Part shown: positions 1 through 8,177 of the stretch, one piece after another
How the letters are laid out: every line of letters starts with the position of its first letter
Position numbering within the stretch: the first letter of the stretch is position 1
DNA from: DAIDKA01 sp035485475
GTDB taxonomy: Bacteria; Pseudomonadota; Gammaproteobacteria; Steroidobacterales; Steroidobacteraceae
Direction: 5' to 3'
Assembly: GCA_035485475.1 (NCBI GenBank)
Contig: DATHOA010000118.1
Location: 1 to 17,635 of the forward strand
DNA length: 17,635 nt
Notes under the pieces: model-generated
What the model was told of the DNA's origin: nothing
What the model saw: only the letters and a program-made list of their open reading frames with translations
The model's database searches: none
Program-made: the position numbers and the translations under genes

Positions 1-5
1 GTCAT

Positions 6-671
6 TCACTTTGCTGGCGGCTGATTCCGCGGCAAGGTGGGCATCAGCAACCAGACATGCTCCGTGGCCGGACATGTCCCCTTGATCCCGCCCGGAACCT
101 CCGTGCTGCCAACCGCCTTAAGGTCGTAGCTGCTCCGATACAACCGCGCGACCTCTGCACCTTCGACCGAAAATGGCGGTCCGGCGATCAGGCGCTGCTC
201 GTAGGTAATGCAAATGAGCAGCTGCCGCGCACGGTCCGTGATTTGTGCCAGGCGCTGGGCGTAACGAGCGCGCAGCGCCTCGGGCAGCGCAATCAGCGCA
301 GCCCTGTCATAGACGGCGTCGACTTCATGCAGGTCGCCGCGGGACAGATCAAAGATATCGCCGTGAAAGATATCGATACCCGGGGCGCTGTACCGGGTCA
401 TGTTGCCGACAACCGTGGTATCGGGTGTAAAACCAAGGTCAGCGAACAACTGCCGGACCGCGATCTCGCTCAATTCGGCGCCAGCGATGCGATAACCGCG
501 CGACAGCAGCCATTGGATATCGAGCGTCTTGCCGCACAGAGGAACGAATACGCGACGCCCGGCCGGCAATGACAGACGGTCGAAATGCGCGACGAGCAGA
601 GGATTGGCCTTCGGCTCGTGGAAGCCGATTTGGTTTCGCTGCCACCTGTCATGCCAGAACGGTGCATCCAC
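6..671 (-). CDS. tpm: Thiopurine S-methyltransferase (bacterial TPMT family)
   Basis: 221 residues, about the usual length for bacterial TPMT. The family transfers a methyl group from S-adenosylmethionine to thiopurines, and in bacteria also to selenium or tellurium compounds; it acts in the cytosol. Seen here: the N-terminal FWHDRWQRNQIGFHE signature (residues 5-19), the SAM-binding VPLCGKTLDIQWL stretch (43-55), AELSEIAV (65-72) and the VYDRAALIALP motif (120-130). The start is GTG at 671, chosen because the family N-terminus begins there; a GAGGG lies 9 bases upstream. An ATG four bases further in is out of frame. The gene is complete (TGA at 6-8) and is transcribed away from the pirin gene at 837. 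Substrate in this organism is unknown. Confidence 0.95.
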   Translation of the reverse strand: MDAPFWHDRWQRNQIGFHEPKANPLLVAHFDRLSLPAGRRVFVPLCGKTLDIQWLLSRGYRIAGAELSEIAVRQLFADLGFTPDTTVVGNMTRYSAPGIDIFHGDIFDLSRGDLHEVDAVYDRAALIALPEALRARYAQRLAQITDRARQLLICITYEQRLIAGPPFSVEGAEVARLYRSSYDLKAVGSTEVPGGIKGTCPATEHVWLLMPTLPRNQPPAK

Positions 672-836
672 GCCTATGAGCCCTCGCGCCTAATGGAACG
701 TTTAAATTCAATAACTTAGACCAGATGGTCTCATTGCAGTCCGATCCACGGAGCTTGACAGGGTACGACCAATTCTCGAAATCGCTCAATATGGAGCCCG
801 GCAGCCTCACGCGCCCGTAGCCGAAGGACCGTAACC
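672..836. other. Divergent intergenic region, tpm / pirin
   Basis: This 165-base gap separates two divergent genes, so it should hold both promoters. I see AT-rich sequence around 700-717 and a 14-base dyad at 718-731, listed separately. No reading frame in it looks coding and no confident -35/-10 pair can be named. Confidence 0.6.
718..731. promoter_or_regulatory. Perfect 6+2+6 dyad, possible operator
   Basis: The arms AGACCA and TGGTCT flank a GA spacer, midway between the divergent tpm and pirin genes. The position and symmetry fit a regulator binding site. The regulator is unknown and the motif could be chance. Confidence 0.3.
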
Positions 837-1883
837 GTGCCCAACCCAGCAGTTCTGAACATCAGCAAAATCGGCTTTCCCTGGGCCACGCTGGATCCGT
901 TCCTGTTCTGCGTGTACCACCAGGATGCCTATCCAAAAGGCAATGCAACATTGGGCCCCGACGCGTCGCTGAGTGGTCGCAACCTGGGTCAGGACTTCGC
1001 CGGCAAGGATGGCTGGCGCATGTATCACGGGCGCACGGTGCCCGGCTTCCCGGCACATCCCCATCGCGGTTTTGAAACCGTCACGATCATGAGAAGCGGC
1101 TACATCGACCACGCCGATTCACTCGGCGCTGCCGCCCGATTCGGCAGTGGCGATGTGCAATGGCTCACCGCCGGTCACGGCATCGTGCACTCCGAGATCT
1201 TTCCCTTGCTGAAGTCGAGCGCGCCGAATCCCCTGGAACTGTTCCAGATCTGGCTCAACCTGCCGAAACGCAGCAAGATGGCGCAACCCTATTTCACCAT
1301 GCTGTGGTCCGAAGACATCCCCCGTGAGGTCATCACCGATTCCACAGGCGCAGTCACTGAAGTGACGTATATCGCCGGCACCGCTGCCGCATCACGGATT
1401 GAAAGCTCCCCGCTTCCGCCCCCGGATTCGTGGGCCTCGGACCCGGCCGCGGACCTGGCCATTTGGACGATCAAGATGTCCGCAGGTGCGCGCTGGACTT
1501 TGCCGGCGGCCACCACCCGCGAACCGCGCCGAACTCTTTATTTCTTCAAGGGAGATACATTGGTCATCGCGGGCCAATCCGTCCCGGTCCAATCAGCCAT
1601 TGAAGTCGATGCGCGACAGCCCGTGGAGCTCGTCAACGGTGCCGCGCCGAGCGAATTGCTGATGCTTCAGGGCCGTCCGATCGGTGAACCGGTGGTGCAG
1701 CATGGCCCCTTCGTCATGAACACCGAGCCGGAACTGCGCCAGGCGTACGCGGACTACCACCAGACGCATTTCGGCGGCTGGCCTTGGCCGGACGAGGCCC
1801 CCGTCCACGGCGCCGAGCGTGGGCGATTTGCACGCCACGCCGACGGGCGGCTCGAATCGCGCCCCGATCCGAGCGGTGTGTGA
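837..1883 (+). CDS. Pirin family protein (cupin, quercetinase-like)
   Basis: 348 residues, longer than the roughly 290 of common pirins because of extra C-terminal sequence. Pirins are bicupin proteins binding a metal (usually iron); some are quercetin 2,3-dioxygenases, others act as redox-sensing partners. The metal ligands are visible in the N-terminal cupin: HPHRGFET (His74, His76) and GHGIVHSE (His118, Glu120), with the usual GDVQWLTAG between them. No signal peptide is seen, so it is probably cytosolic. The start is GTG at 837 with AAGGA 8 bases upstream. The C-terminus ends in a polar stretch after FGGWPWP. An ABC transporter ATPase gene follows 17 bases after the stop, so the three genes may be one transcript. 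True substrate is unknown. Confidence 0.93.
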   Translation: MPNPAVLNISKIGFPWATLDPFLFCVYHQDAYPKGNATLGPDASLSGRNLGQDFAGKDGWRMYHGRTVPGFPAHPHRGFETVTIMRSGYIDHADSLGAAARFGSGDVQWLTAGHGIVHSEIFPLLKSSAPNPLELFQIWLNLPKRSKMAQPYFTMLWSEDIPREVITDSTGAVTEVTYIAGTAAASRIESSPLPPPDSWASDPAADLAIWTIKMSAGARWTLPAATTREPRRTLYFFKGDTLVIAGQSVPVQSAIEVDARQPVELVNGAAPSELLMLQGRPIGEPVVQHGPFVMNTEPELRQAYADYHQTHFGGWPWPDEAPVHGAERGRFARHADGRLESRPDPSGV

Positions 1884-1899
1884 AACGAGGAACGAGGTC

Positions 1900-2652
1900 A
1901 TGGAGACGAGCTCGCCCGCCCTGCGCATTCGCCAGCTGGTCAAGATATTTACCCGGCCGGCCGTCGACGGCATAGATCTCACCATTGCGCGCGGCGAATT
2001 CTACGCACTGCTCGGGCCCAATGGCGCCGGCAAGACCACCACTCTGCGCATGATCAGCGGACTGCTGCTGCCGGATCGCGGCAGCATCGAAGTCTTTGGC
2101 GTGAACGCCGTGACGCAGCCGCGGCAGGCCAAACAGCTCATCGCCTGGCTGCCGGATGAACCGCTGCTGTATGACAAGCTGACGGCGGCGGAGTACCTGG
2201 AATTCATCGCGGGTCTTTGGGGCATGGAGGTACACCGCGCCGAACACAACGCCGAGGAGCTGTTGCGGCGCCTGGACCTTTGGCAACATCGCGATGAGCG
2301 CTGCGAGGGATTCTCGCGTGGCATGAAGCAGAAAGCGGCGCTGGCCGGCGCACTGCTGCACGACCCGCAGCTTTTGATACTGGACGAGCCATTGACGGGG
2401 CTCGATGCCACGATCGCACGCGAAGTGAAGGATCTGCTGCTGGAGCGGGCGCGCGGTGGCTGCACCATCATTCTCACGACCCATATCATGGAAGTCGCGG
2501 AACGGCTGGTCGACCGCATCGGCATCATTCAAAGCGGTCGCATAGTCGCCGAGGGAACTCTCGAGGAGCTGCGTACCCGCGCCGGCCGCTCCAATGCGAC
2601 GCTGGAGGACCTGTTCCTGGGGCTGGTGGCACCGCCCGCCGCGGCATCGTGA
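1900..2652 (+). CDS. ABC transporter ATP-binding protein (ABC-2 exporter type)
   Basis: 250 residues from the ATG at 1900, chosen because the homologous part begins there and a GAGG lies 9 bases upstream; the frame is open further upstream only because it overlaps the pirin gene. Motifs: Walker A GPNGAGKTT (39-47), a degenerate Q-loop region LPDEP (84-88, no Gln), a signature FSRGMKQK (138-145) in place of LSGGQ, Walker B LLILDEP (158-164) and H-loop His195 in TTH. This is the pattern of ATPases that drive ABC-2 type exporters for drugs, antibiotics or Na+. The permease gene starts inside its stop codon (GTGA, 2649-2652), so the two are translationally coupled. Cargo is not predictable. Confidence 0.95.
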   Translation: METSSPALRIRQLVKIFTRPAVDGIDLTIARGEFYALLGPNGAGKTTTLRMISGLLLPDRGSIEVFGVNAVTQPRQAKQLIAWLPDEPLLYDKLTAAEYLEFIAGLWGMEVHRAEHNAEELLRRLDLWQHRDERCEGFSRGMKQKAALAGALLHDPQLLILDEPLTGLDATIAREVKDLLLERARGGCTIILTTHIMEVAERLVDRIGIIQSGRIVAEGTLEELRTRAGRSNATLEDLFLGLVAPPAAAS

Positions 2653-4238
2653 CTTTGACACCCGGCTCGCTCCCGTGGCTGATGCGGCATGAGCTGCGGC
2701 TCTATGCGCGCTCGGGAGTCGTGAAGGCGACGAGCCTCACGATCCTGATTATCGCGCAAATCGTATTGCACCTGGTCGCTGCGGCAGTGGCATTTGCGGT
2801 GCGCGCCGCTAGCGCGCACGCGGGCCCCGGCATTCCCGCCACTGTGCCCTTGCTGCTCATCACCGGGGGGCTGGCATTCTGCTTTATTCTCATGGTCTCG
2901 CGCAGCCTGAATGGCATCGTGCAGGTGCTGTACACCCGCGCCGACATGGACCTGCTGCTGTCCTCACCGCTGGCGCCAAAATCGATTATCGGTACACGCG
3001 TGGGCACGGTCGCACTGACGGTGACGCTGGAAGTCGCCATGCTGACATGGCCGTTCGCGAACATGTTCGTACTGTTTGGTCTGTACAGCTGGTCGAAGCT
3101 GTATCTGCTGATACCTGCGATCGGCATGCTGGCGACCAGCTTAGGCGTGCTGCTGGCGCTGACCTTGTTTCGCCTGCTCGGACCCAGGACCACGCGTATC
3201 GTTGGACAGGTCCTGGCCGCGCTGATTGGCATGGGCGTTTTCCTGCTGAGCCAGCTGCCCAATCTCATGCACCACGGGCCGCAGCGCGGCCCCGGCAACT
3301 ACGGTGGATTTGGCGCCTTGCTGAGCGCGGATGCCGGGCATCTGGGCCCATTGCTGATTCCCGCCCGGCTGGTGGTCGCCGGCTACGCGCCCACCGTGCT
3401 GTTCACGTTCACCAGCGCCGGGTTGCTGCTGCTCACCGTGCGTGTGCTCAGTGGCCGCTTCCTGCGTGCGGCTACGGCGATCGGCAGTATGGGCAGTGGC
3501 CGCAGTACGCGCGTCTCGGCGCGGCCACTACGCTTCCGCCGTTCCCTGCGTGCGGTACTGATCGTGAAGGAGTTGCGGCTGATCCGCCGTGACCCGCTGC
3601 TGCTCATGCAGCTGCTGCAACAGAGCATCTACGTTCTGCCTCTGTGCCTGGTGCTGTGGCGCCAGCCACTGGGCACCGCCGGCCGCGTGCCCTGGGTGTG
3701 GCTCGGGATGATTCTGGTGTGCGGCACCCTGGCCACGGCACTGGCCTGGATCACCATCGCCGCGGAGGACGCACCGGAGTTGCTGACGGCCGCGCCGCTG
3801 ACACGGGCAACGGTGGTGCGCGCCAAAATCGAAGCCGCGCTGCTGCCACTCGCGCCGCTATGGCTGCTGCCGTTGCTGGTCCTGTGGCGCACCAATCTGT
3901 GGTTCGCAGTGTCGCTGACCCTGTGCGCATTCGGGTGCAGCGTCAGCACCGCCCTGTTGCAGGTCTACCGACCTCCCGGCAGGCGCGACAGCTTCAAGAC
4001 ACGCAGCCGCGGGGCACCCGGCAAGGGCTTCATTGAAATGGGGGTAATCCTGTCTTGGATACTGATTTGCGCCCTGGTGACGTGGATCGGCGGGCGGCCC
4101 GTCGCACGTCACGCCGCCCCCAACGACGGCTTCGTCCAAGAGCTGCGTCACAAGACCGTTCGCTCGTCGCAACCGATCCGAAACATGGCAGGCAATAATG
4201 TCGAACCGTCGGTGGAAACCGTTGCTGCGGCAGGCTAA
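2649..4238 (+). CDS. ABC transporter permease (two-half ABC-2 type)
   Basis: 529 residues with many hydrophobic segments, starting at a GTG that overlaps the ATPase stop by four bases. The N-terminal half has membrane segments around residues 26-50, 70-85 and 115-180. A second block begins near residue 300 after a basic loop (VLIVKELRLIRRDPLLLMQL) and ends with a segment near 455-480. Elements such as VLYTRADMDLLLSSPL are typical of large permeases paired with one ATPase, which probably work as a dimer of the ATPase plus this subunit. The last ~55 residues after the final membrane segment are polar and look unlike the rest; this may be a real cytosolic tail or a sign of a late frameshift. I cannot assign the transported molecule. 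Confidence 0.88.
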   Translation: MTLTPGSLPWLMRHELRLYARSGVVKATSLTILIIAQIVLHLVAAAVAFAVRAASAHAGPGIPATVPLLLITGGLAFCFILMVSRSLNGIVQVLYTRADMDLLLSSPLAPKSIIGTRVGTVALTVTLEVAMLTWPFANMFVLFGLYSWSKLYLLIPAIGMLATSLGVLLALTLFRLLGPRTTRIVGQVLAALIGMGVFLLSQLPNLMHHGPQRGPGNYGGFGALLSADAGHLGPLLIPARLVVAGYAPTVLFTFTSAGLLLLTVRVLSGRFLRAATAIGSMGSGRSTRVSARPLRFRRSLRAVLIVKELRLIRRDPLLLMQLLQQSIYVLPLCLVLWRQPLGTAGRVPWVWLGMILVCGTLATALAWITIAAEDAPELLTAAPLTRATVVRAKIEAALLPLAPLWLLPLLVLWRTNLWFAVSLTLCAFGCSVSTALLQVYRPPGRRDSFKTRSRGAPGKGFIEMGVILSWILICALVTWIGGRPVARHAAPNDGFVQELRHKTVRSSQPIRNMAGNNVEPSVETVAAAG

Positions 4239-4287
4239 GTTGCCGGCCAGACCAAGACCGCGCTTAGGACGCGTAGAGTAGTGATCA

Positions 4288-4788
4288 TTGAATAGCCAGA
4301 GCATATTCCCGCCCGAGGACGATGAGGACACCATCGAAATCGAGCTGACTCCCAAGGAGATGCGTCGCCTGTCGCGGGCCGGCCGCGCCGCACGCACCTT
4401 CAAAGGACAATATCGTCTGTGGTCCGTGCCCTTTGCAGCAGCGTTGATCGGCATCGTAGTCGGCATCGCGGCATCCAACGCCTGGCGACCCACGCGGCCA
4501 CATCCGGTCCCGCAACGGATTGCCCCATCACCCGCCCCCCGAAGCACCCCACCGACCGCTGTCCACCCCGCGGTGCTCGCCGTGCCGCAGGCGCCGCAGC
4601 CATTACAGTTACCGCAGGCAGCGCCGGATCCACCGGTGCGCGTCAAAAACCCGTTTGATGCTCACGAAGTATTCGAGTTTCCGGCGGGAACCACCCGGGC
4701 CGAGGCCCGGCGGAAAGTCTCCGAACTGCTGATGCAACGTGCCGCTGAGCGGCGCGCTCCGGCTAAGGGCAGTGAGCCCGCCAACTAG
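4288..4788 (+). CDS. Hypothetical single-pass membrane protein with Pro-rich linker
   Basis: 166 residues; no family recognised. Layout: an acidic N-terminus (PPEDDEDTIEIEL, 8-20), a basic stretch (25-43), one membrane helix (about 44-63, VPFAAALIGIVVGIAASNA), a long Pro/Ala/Gln linker (66-117), then a charged C-terminal segment containing NPFDAHEVFEFPAGTT (121-136) and a helix rich in Arg and Glu. The basic side precedes the helix, so the N-terminus should be cytosolic and the linker and C-terminus periplasmic. The start is a TTG directly after an in-frame stop, with only a weak upstream site; the next Met is residue 25, so the start is uncertain. It lies 49 bases after the permease and may be co-transcribed. 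Its stop codon overlaps that of the convergent PilT-like gene. Confidence 0.7.
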   Translation: MNSQSIFPPEDDEDTIEIELTPKEMRRLSRAGRAARTFKGQYRLWSVPFAAALIGIVVGIAASNAWRPTRPHPVPQRIAPSPAPRSTPPTAVHPAVLAVPQAPQPLQLPQAAPDPPVRVKNPFDAHEVFEFPAGTTRAEARRKVSELLMQRAAERRAPAKGSEPAN

Positions 4789-5957
4789 CGCAGGCGTTGT
4801 TCCAGCTGCCGCGCAAGTTCAGCAATGTCCTGCAGGTCCTCGGACTCGATTTCGGTGGCCGGATCCGCGGCGTACGGAGCGGGTGACGGCGCCAGCGGCA
4901 CATCGGGGACTGTGGCTGGCTGCGGCACGGCCGACCTGACCTCCTGGGGCACGGGGATTCTCGCGGGTATTACCCACTCCCGGTGCTGATCGATCCAGCG
5001 TTGATAGCGCTCGAACGACCACATCCCCTCCTCGCCCCCGGACTGGATGACGTTGGCCAGATGGCCAAATTGCCCAGCGCGAATCGTGCCTTTGGCCGCG
5101 GAGCTGGTCAGCAGCAGCTCACATCGCGGTACGCGCAAATGCTGTGCGCTCAGGAACTCCAGTCGCTGGCATAGAACCCCGACCAGGCAGTCGGCAAGTT
5201 GCGCACGGATGTTGCCTTGGATCTCGGGGGCAAAGGACATGCAGATGCGGGTGAGCGCTTCGGCGCAACTGGCCGAATGCATGGTCGCCAGGACCAGGTG
5301 CCCCGTCTCGGCCGCGTTCAGGGTCAGCCGCATGACTTCCGGCGTGCGCATTTCTCCGATCACCAGCACATCGGGATTTTCGCGCAGCGCGTCGGTGATC
5401 GCCTGTTCGAAACTTGGCGAGTGAGTGGGTACCTCGCGTTGCCGGATGAACGAGCGGCGGTTGGCAAAGAGATACTCGAGCGGGCTTTCGAGGCTGATGA
5501 TGTTGCAGGCCCGGGACGCGTTGATGTCCTCGACCAGCGCGGCCAGCGTCGTCGATTTACCGGACCCCGTCGGCCCCGAGATCACGACCAGGCCCGTCGG
5601 CGCCTCCGTCAGTCGATGCAGATCCGGATGCAGGTTGCAGGATTTCAGGTCCTTGACCGAGGGCGCGAGCAGCCGCACGGCCAAGGCAACGCCCCGGATC
5701 GTCTTGTACGCGTTGATGCGACAGCGGATGCCTGCAACGTCGAGGGAGACATCCGCCGAGCCGCGCGTGCGAAACACGCCCCACCCTTCATCGCCGAGAA
5801 GTTCGCGGACAATCCGCGTCAGCTCGGGAGCCGTGGCGATGTCCGATGTCGACTGCAATGCGCCGCGGATCCGGTAGGCGAGCGCACCACCGGCTTCGGC
5901 ATGCAAATCGCTTGCTCCGAGCTCACGCCCGCGGACGATCCAATCCCGGAAGTTCAT
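4785..5957 (-). CDS. PilT-like type IV pilus retraction-type ATPase
   Basis: 390 residues. Secretion/pilus ATPases of the PilT/PilU group are hexameric cytosolic motors that disassemble or assemble type IV pili. Seen: the N-terminal RELGASDLHAEAGG element (11-24), Walker A GPTGSGKST (128-136), an Asp-box variant ISLESPLEYL with Glu161, Walker B region DVLVIGEMRT (196-205, Glu202), and His-box ETGHLVLATMHSAS (217-230). The usual C-terminal AIRNLIRE motif is changed to GTIRAGQFGHLANVIQSG. Residues after about 325 form an extra Pro-rich, acidic tail. The frame is open upstream to 6281, but that part looks non-coding; Met at 5957 fits the family start, although no strong ribosome site precedes it. 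No other pilus gene lies nearby, so its exact role (PilT, PilU or another motor) is open. Confidence 0.85.
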   Translation of the reverse strand: MNFRDWIVRGRELGASDLHAEAGGALAYRIRGALQSTSDIATAPELTRIVRELLGDEGWGVFRTRGSADVSLDVAGIRCRINAYKTIRGVALAVRLLAPSVKDLKSCNLHPDLHRLTEAPTGLVVISGPTGSGKSTTLAALVEDINASRACNIISLESPLEYLFANRRSFIRQREVPTHSPSFEQAITDALRENPDVLVIGEMRTPEVMRLTLNAAETGHLVLATMHSASCAEALTRICMSFAPEIQGNIRAQLADCLVGVLCQRLEFLSAQHLRVPRCELLLTSSAAKGTIRAGQFGHLANVIQSGGEEGMWSFERYQRWIDQHREWVIPARIPVPQEVRSAVPQPATVPDVPLAPSPAPYAADPATEIESEDLQDIAELARQLEQRLR

Positions 5958-6007
5958 GCAACGGCGCCCATGCACGAACCATATCGCATGAACGGTCCAG
6001 CGAAAAG

Positions 6008-6226
6008 CTAGAAGTCGCGAGCCAGCGCGCGGTCGATTGCCGACCGGGGAGAACGGCCTTCGGTATAGAAAGTGCGCCAAGCGTCCCAGTTCACTTCGTC
6101 GATCTCGATGGAGCGCAGAACACCGCTCACATCCGCGCGCAACAGCGCGACCACCGCGCGCTGCCACAGCACCCAGTTCATCAGTTTCATGTGGCCTACT
6201 CCTGCCGCCGACTGCTGCTGTTCCAT
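6008..6226 (-). CDS. Hypothetical 72-residue protein
   Basis: No family recognised. The start at 6226 is fixed by a near-ideal GGAGG placed five bases before the ATG; a longer version from a TTG at 6328 is possible but has no such site. The protein begins MEQQQSAAG, has an amphipathic central part (LMNWVLWQRAVVALL) and ends with VNWDAWRTFYTEGRSPRSAIDRALARDF-type sequence rich in Trp, Arg and Asp, which suggests a small soluble or protein-binding domain rather than a membrane protein. It sits 50 bases upstream of the PilT-like gene on the same strand, so the two may be co-transcribed, and 120 bases downstream of the EamA gene. Function unknown. Confidence 0.65.
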   Translation of the reverse strand: MEQQQSAAGVGHMKLMNWVLWQRAVVALLRADVSGVLRSIEIDEVNWDAWRTFYTEGRSPRSAIDRALARDF

Positions 6227-6346
6227 TTGCGCCTCCAATTCGGTTTTCAGTTGGAGTACGGCGGTGCACCAAAGGTTCCAAGCGCGCGACGCGTGTTGAT
6301 TCGTGCGTACGACAACGAACCGTAACAATCCGTATCGCTACGCCCG

Positions 6347-7213
6347 TTACATGTGCTGCGTCTCACGCGTAGCGAGCCAGGAGCCGGCCAGGATGACTGC
6401 AAATGCCGTCACACCGCCCAGGCCCAGTCGCTCGTGGAGCAGGCCGACGCCCAGCAGCGTCGCGACGACCGGATTAATATACGTAATGATCGCCGCGCGC
6501 GCGGCGCCGGCGTCGCGGACCAGGAAGAACATCAGCAACATGGCCACCGCCGTGCACAGTACGCCCAGCACGGCGATCGAGTACAGTGCAACCGCGGAAG
6601 GCCACCGCTGCGGCAGGGTCGCGACCGCCGGCAACACCAATACGGCGCTCGCGACGGCGAGGCTTGCCGCAACCGGCCCGATCGAGTCCAGCCCGCGAAG
6701 ATCCTTCTGAATAATGAGTGGGCCCACGGCATACCCGACCGCGGCCAGAATCATGCATCCGACACCGGCCCAGCCCAATGGGCCAGAGATGGTGCCGAAT
6801 CCCAGCAGGGCCACCACGCCGCACAGGCCGAGCAACAGTCCGAGGGTTCTGCGAGGTCCCAGTCTTTCATGTACGCCGAAGAAGCGGCCGATGACGGCGA
6901 TGATAATGGGCACGCCGGCAATGAGGATGCCGGTAACCGAGGAACTGATCCAGCGCTCCCCAAGCGAGATTGCCGAGAAGGGCACGACGAACTCGACCGC
7001 AGCAAAAGCGCACACGGCCGTCATGTGAGTTTTGAGCGGACGCAACGCCCCACGCTGCCACGCGACCGGCAGCAGGATCACAGCGGCAAGTGTTATTCGA
7101 CTCCAGGCAACTACGAAGGGTGAAAGTTCCTGGACCGCGAGTCGGATGAAGAAATACGGCAAGCCCCAGATGATCCCCAGGGCCACGAATGCCAGCCAGC
7201 CCCGCCAACTCAC
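6347..7213 (-). CDS. EamA/DMT superfamily inner-membrane transporter
   Basis: 288 residues with ten predicted membrane helices in two similar EamA halves, the standard size for this drug/metabolite transporter group. The first helix carries the typical GIIWGLPYFFIRLA (13-26); the second begins AWSRITLAAVILLP; the second half has AAVGYAVGPLI and ends with AAIITYINPVVATLLGV and ERLGLGGVTAFAVILAGSWLA, matching the family's closing motif. Such proteins commonly export amino acids or other metabolites by proton exchange; substrate cannot be read from sequence. The start is GTG at 7213 with a GGGAG about ten bases upstream. It lies 70 bases after the DNA glycosylase gene on the same strand. Confidence 0.93.
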   Translation of the reverse strand: MSWRGWLAFVALGIIWGLPYFFIRLAVQELSPFVVAWSRITLAAVILLPVAWQRGALRPLKTHMTAVCAFAAVEFVVPFSAISLGERWISSSVTGILIAGVPIIIAVIGRFFGVHERLGPRRTLGLLLGLCGVVALLGFGTISGPLGWAGVGCMILAAVGYAVGPLIIQKDLRGLDSIGPVAASLAVASAVLVLPAVATLPQRWPSAVALYSIAVLGVLCTAVAMLLMFFLVRDAGAARAAIITYINPVVATLLGVGLLHERLGLGGVTAFAVILAGSWLATRETQHM

Positions 7214-7283
7214 TGAATATGAACTCCCGGGAACCTCAACCCTGCCATCTTACCCTTGCCCCATGGCAAGCGACGGACCCGGC

Positions 7284-8177
7284 CTAGGATTCGCGGTCGA
7301 AAGCCTCTACTGTCTTGGGCCAATCCTGCTTCAGCAAGCGCGACAAGGCCCGATCCGCCAGCAGCCGCCCACCGGTCTGGCAGCGCGCACAGTAGTTGGT
7401 CTCATTGTCGGCGTAGCGAATGCGTTGCACGGGTGTGCGACACACGGGGCATGGCTGGCGGAAGCGGCCGTGCACGGCCATATCGGCGCGAAAGGCCGTT
7501 ACCTTCTCCGGAAATTCCCCTGCGGCATCCTGGCGCAGGCGCTGCGTCCACAGCTGCATCTGCTCTCGTGTCGCGGCGTACAGGCGCGCGACCGCCTCAT
7601 CCTCGATGCGACTGGTCAGCATGACCGGCGAGAGCCTGGCGGCGTGCAGGATTTCATCCGAATAAGCATTGCCGATACCGCTGAAAAGCTTTGGATCAGT
7701 CAGCGCCCGCTTCAGCGTATGGTTCTCGCTTCGCAGCCGATCACCGAATTGCGCGAGGCTCGATTGCATGATGTCGATGCCTCCGGGATCCTGAAGCGCC
7801 AACTGCTCCTCCCCCTGGATGAGGTGCAGCGAGGCGCGTCGCTTGGTACCGGCCTCGGTGAGCGTCAATATGCCGCTGGTGAATTCCAGGCGTGCCAGCG
7901 CCACGCGCTTGGAGATCACCGCGCCTCGTGCGAACCAATGCAGCCGGCCCGCGATCATCAGATGAAACACCAGCCATAACTGTGTCTCCAGACCGATTGC
8001 CACGCGCTTGCCGATGCGCCGCACCTCTGTGACGCGCTTGCCCTGCACGGTCTGAATGGGTGGCACCGCCGTGCGCAGCAGGAACGGCGAGGGGAGAATG
8101 ACATGCTCGAGACACTGGCCGACAATGCGTCGCTGCAGCGCCTCTACGTACACAGTCACATCAGGCAGTTCGGGCAT
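7284..8177 (-). CDS. Fpg/Nei family DNA glycosylase
   Basis: 297 residues. These bifunctional glycosylase/AP lyases remove oxidised bases (such as 8-oxoguanine, formamidopyrimidines or oxidised pyrimidines) from DNA. The start at 8177 gives the obligatory MPE; after Met removal Pro2 is the nucleophile and Glu3 the acid. Also seen: Lys57 (GKR), the H2TH element SGIGNAYSDEILHAARLSP (166-184) and a C-terminal four-cysteine zinc finger (Cys243, 246, 263, 266) with the DNA-contacting Arg271. The N-terminus reads PELPDVTVYVEAL instead of the usual PELPEVET, and the finger tip is NETNYCARC, so it belongs to a side branch rather than classical MutM; I cannot tell Fpg from Nei specificity. It follows the large lipoprotein gene by 63 bases. 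Confidence 0.92.
   Translation of the reverse strand: MPELPDVTVYVEALQRRIVGQCLEHVILPSPFLLRTAVPPIQTVQGKRVTEVRRIGKRVAIGLETQLWLVFHLMIAGRLHWFARGAVISKRVALARLEFTSGILTLTEAGTKRRASLHLIQGEEQLALQDPGGIDIMQSSLAQFGDRLRSENHTLKRALTDPKLFSGIGNAYSDEILHAARLSPVMLTSRIEDEAVARLYAATREQMQLWTQRLRQDAAGEFPEKVTAFRADMAVHGRFRQPCPVCRTPVQRIRYADNETNYCARCQTGGRLLADRALSRLLKQDWPKTVEAFDRES

Noticed and set aside
1714..2661. 315-residue minus-strand frame opposite the ABC ATPase
   Set aside because: It mirrors a well-supported ATPase gene and has no recognisable motifs.
5958..6281. Upstream extension of the PilT-like frame by 108 residues
   Set aside because: It overlaps the 72-residue gene, which has an excellent ribosome site, and the extension reads as Arg-rich non-coding sequence.
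6322..6350. Nested inverted repeat GTAAC..GTTAC with inner CGTA..TACG at the EamA stop
   Set aside because: The arms are only five and four bases long with no T-run, so a terminator call is not supported.
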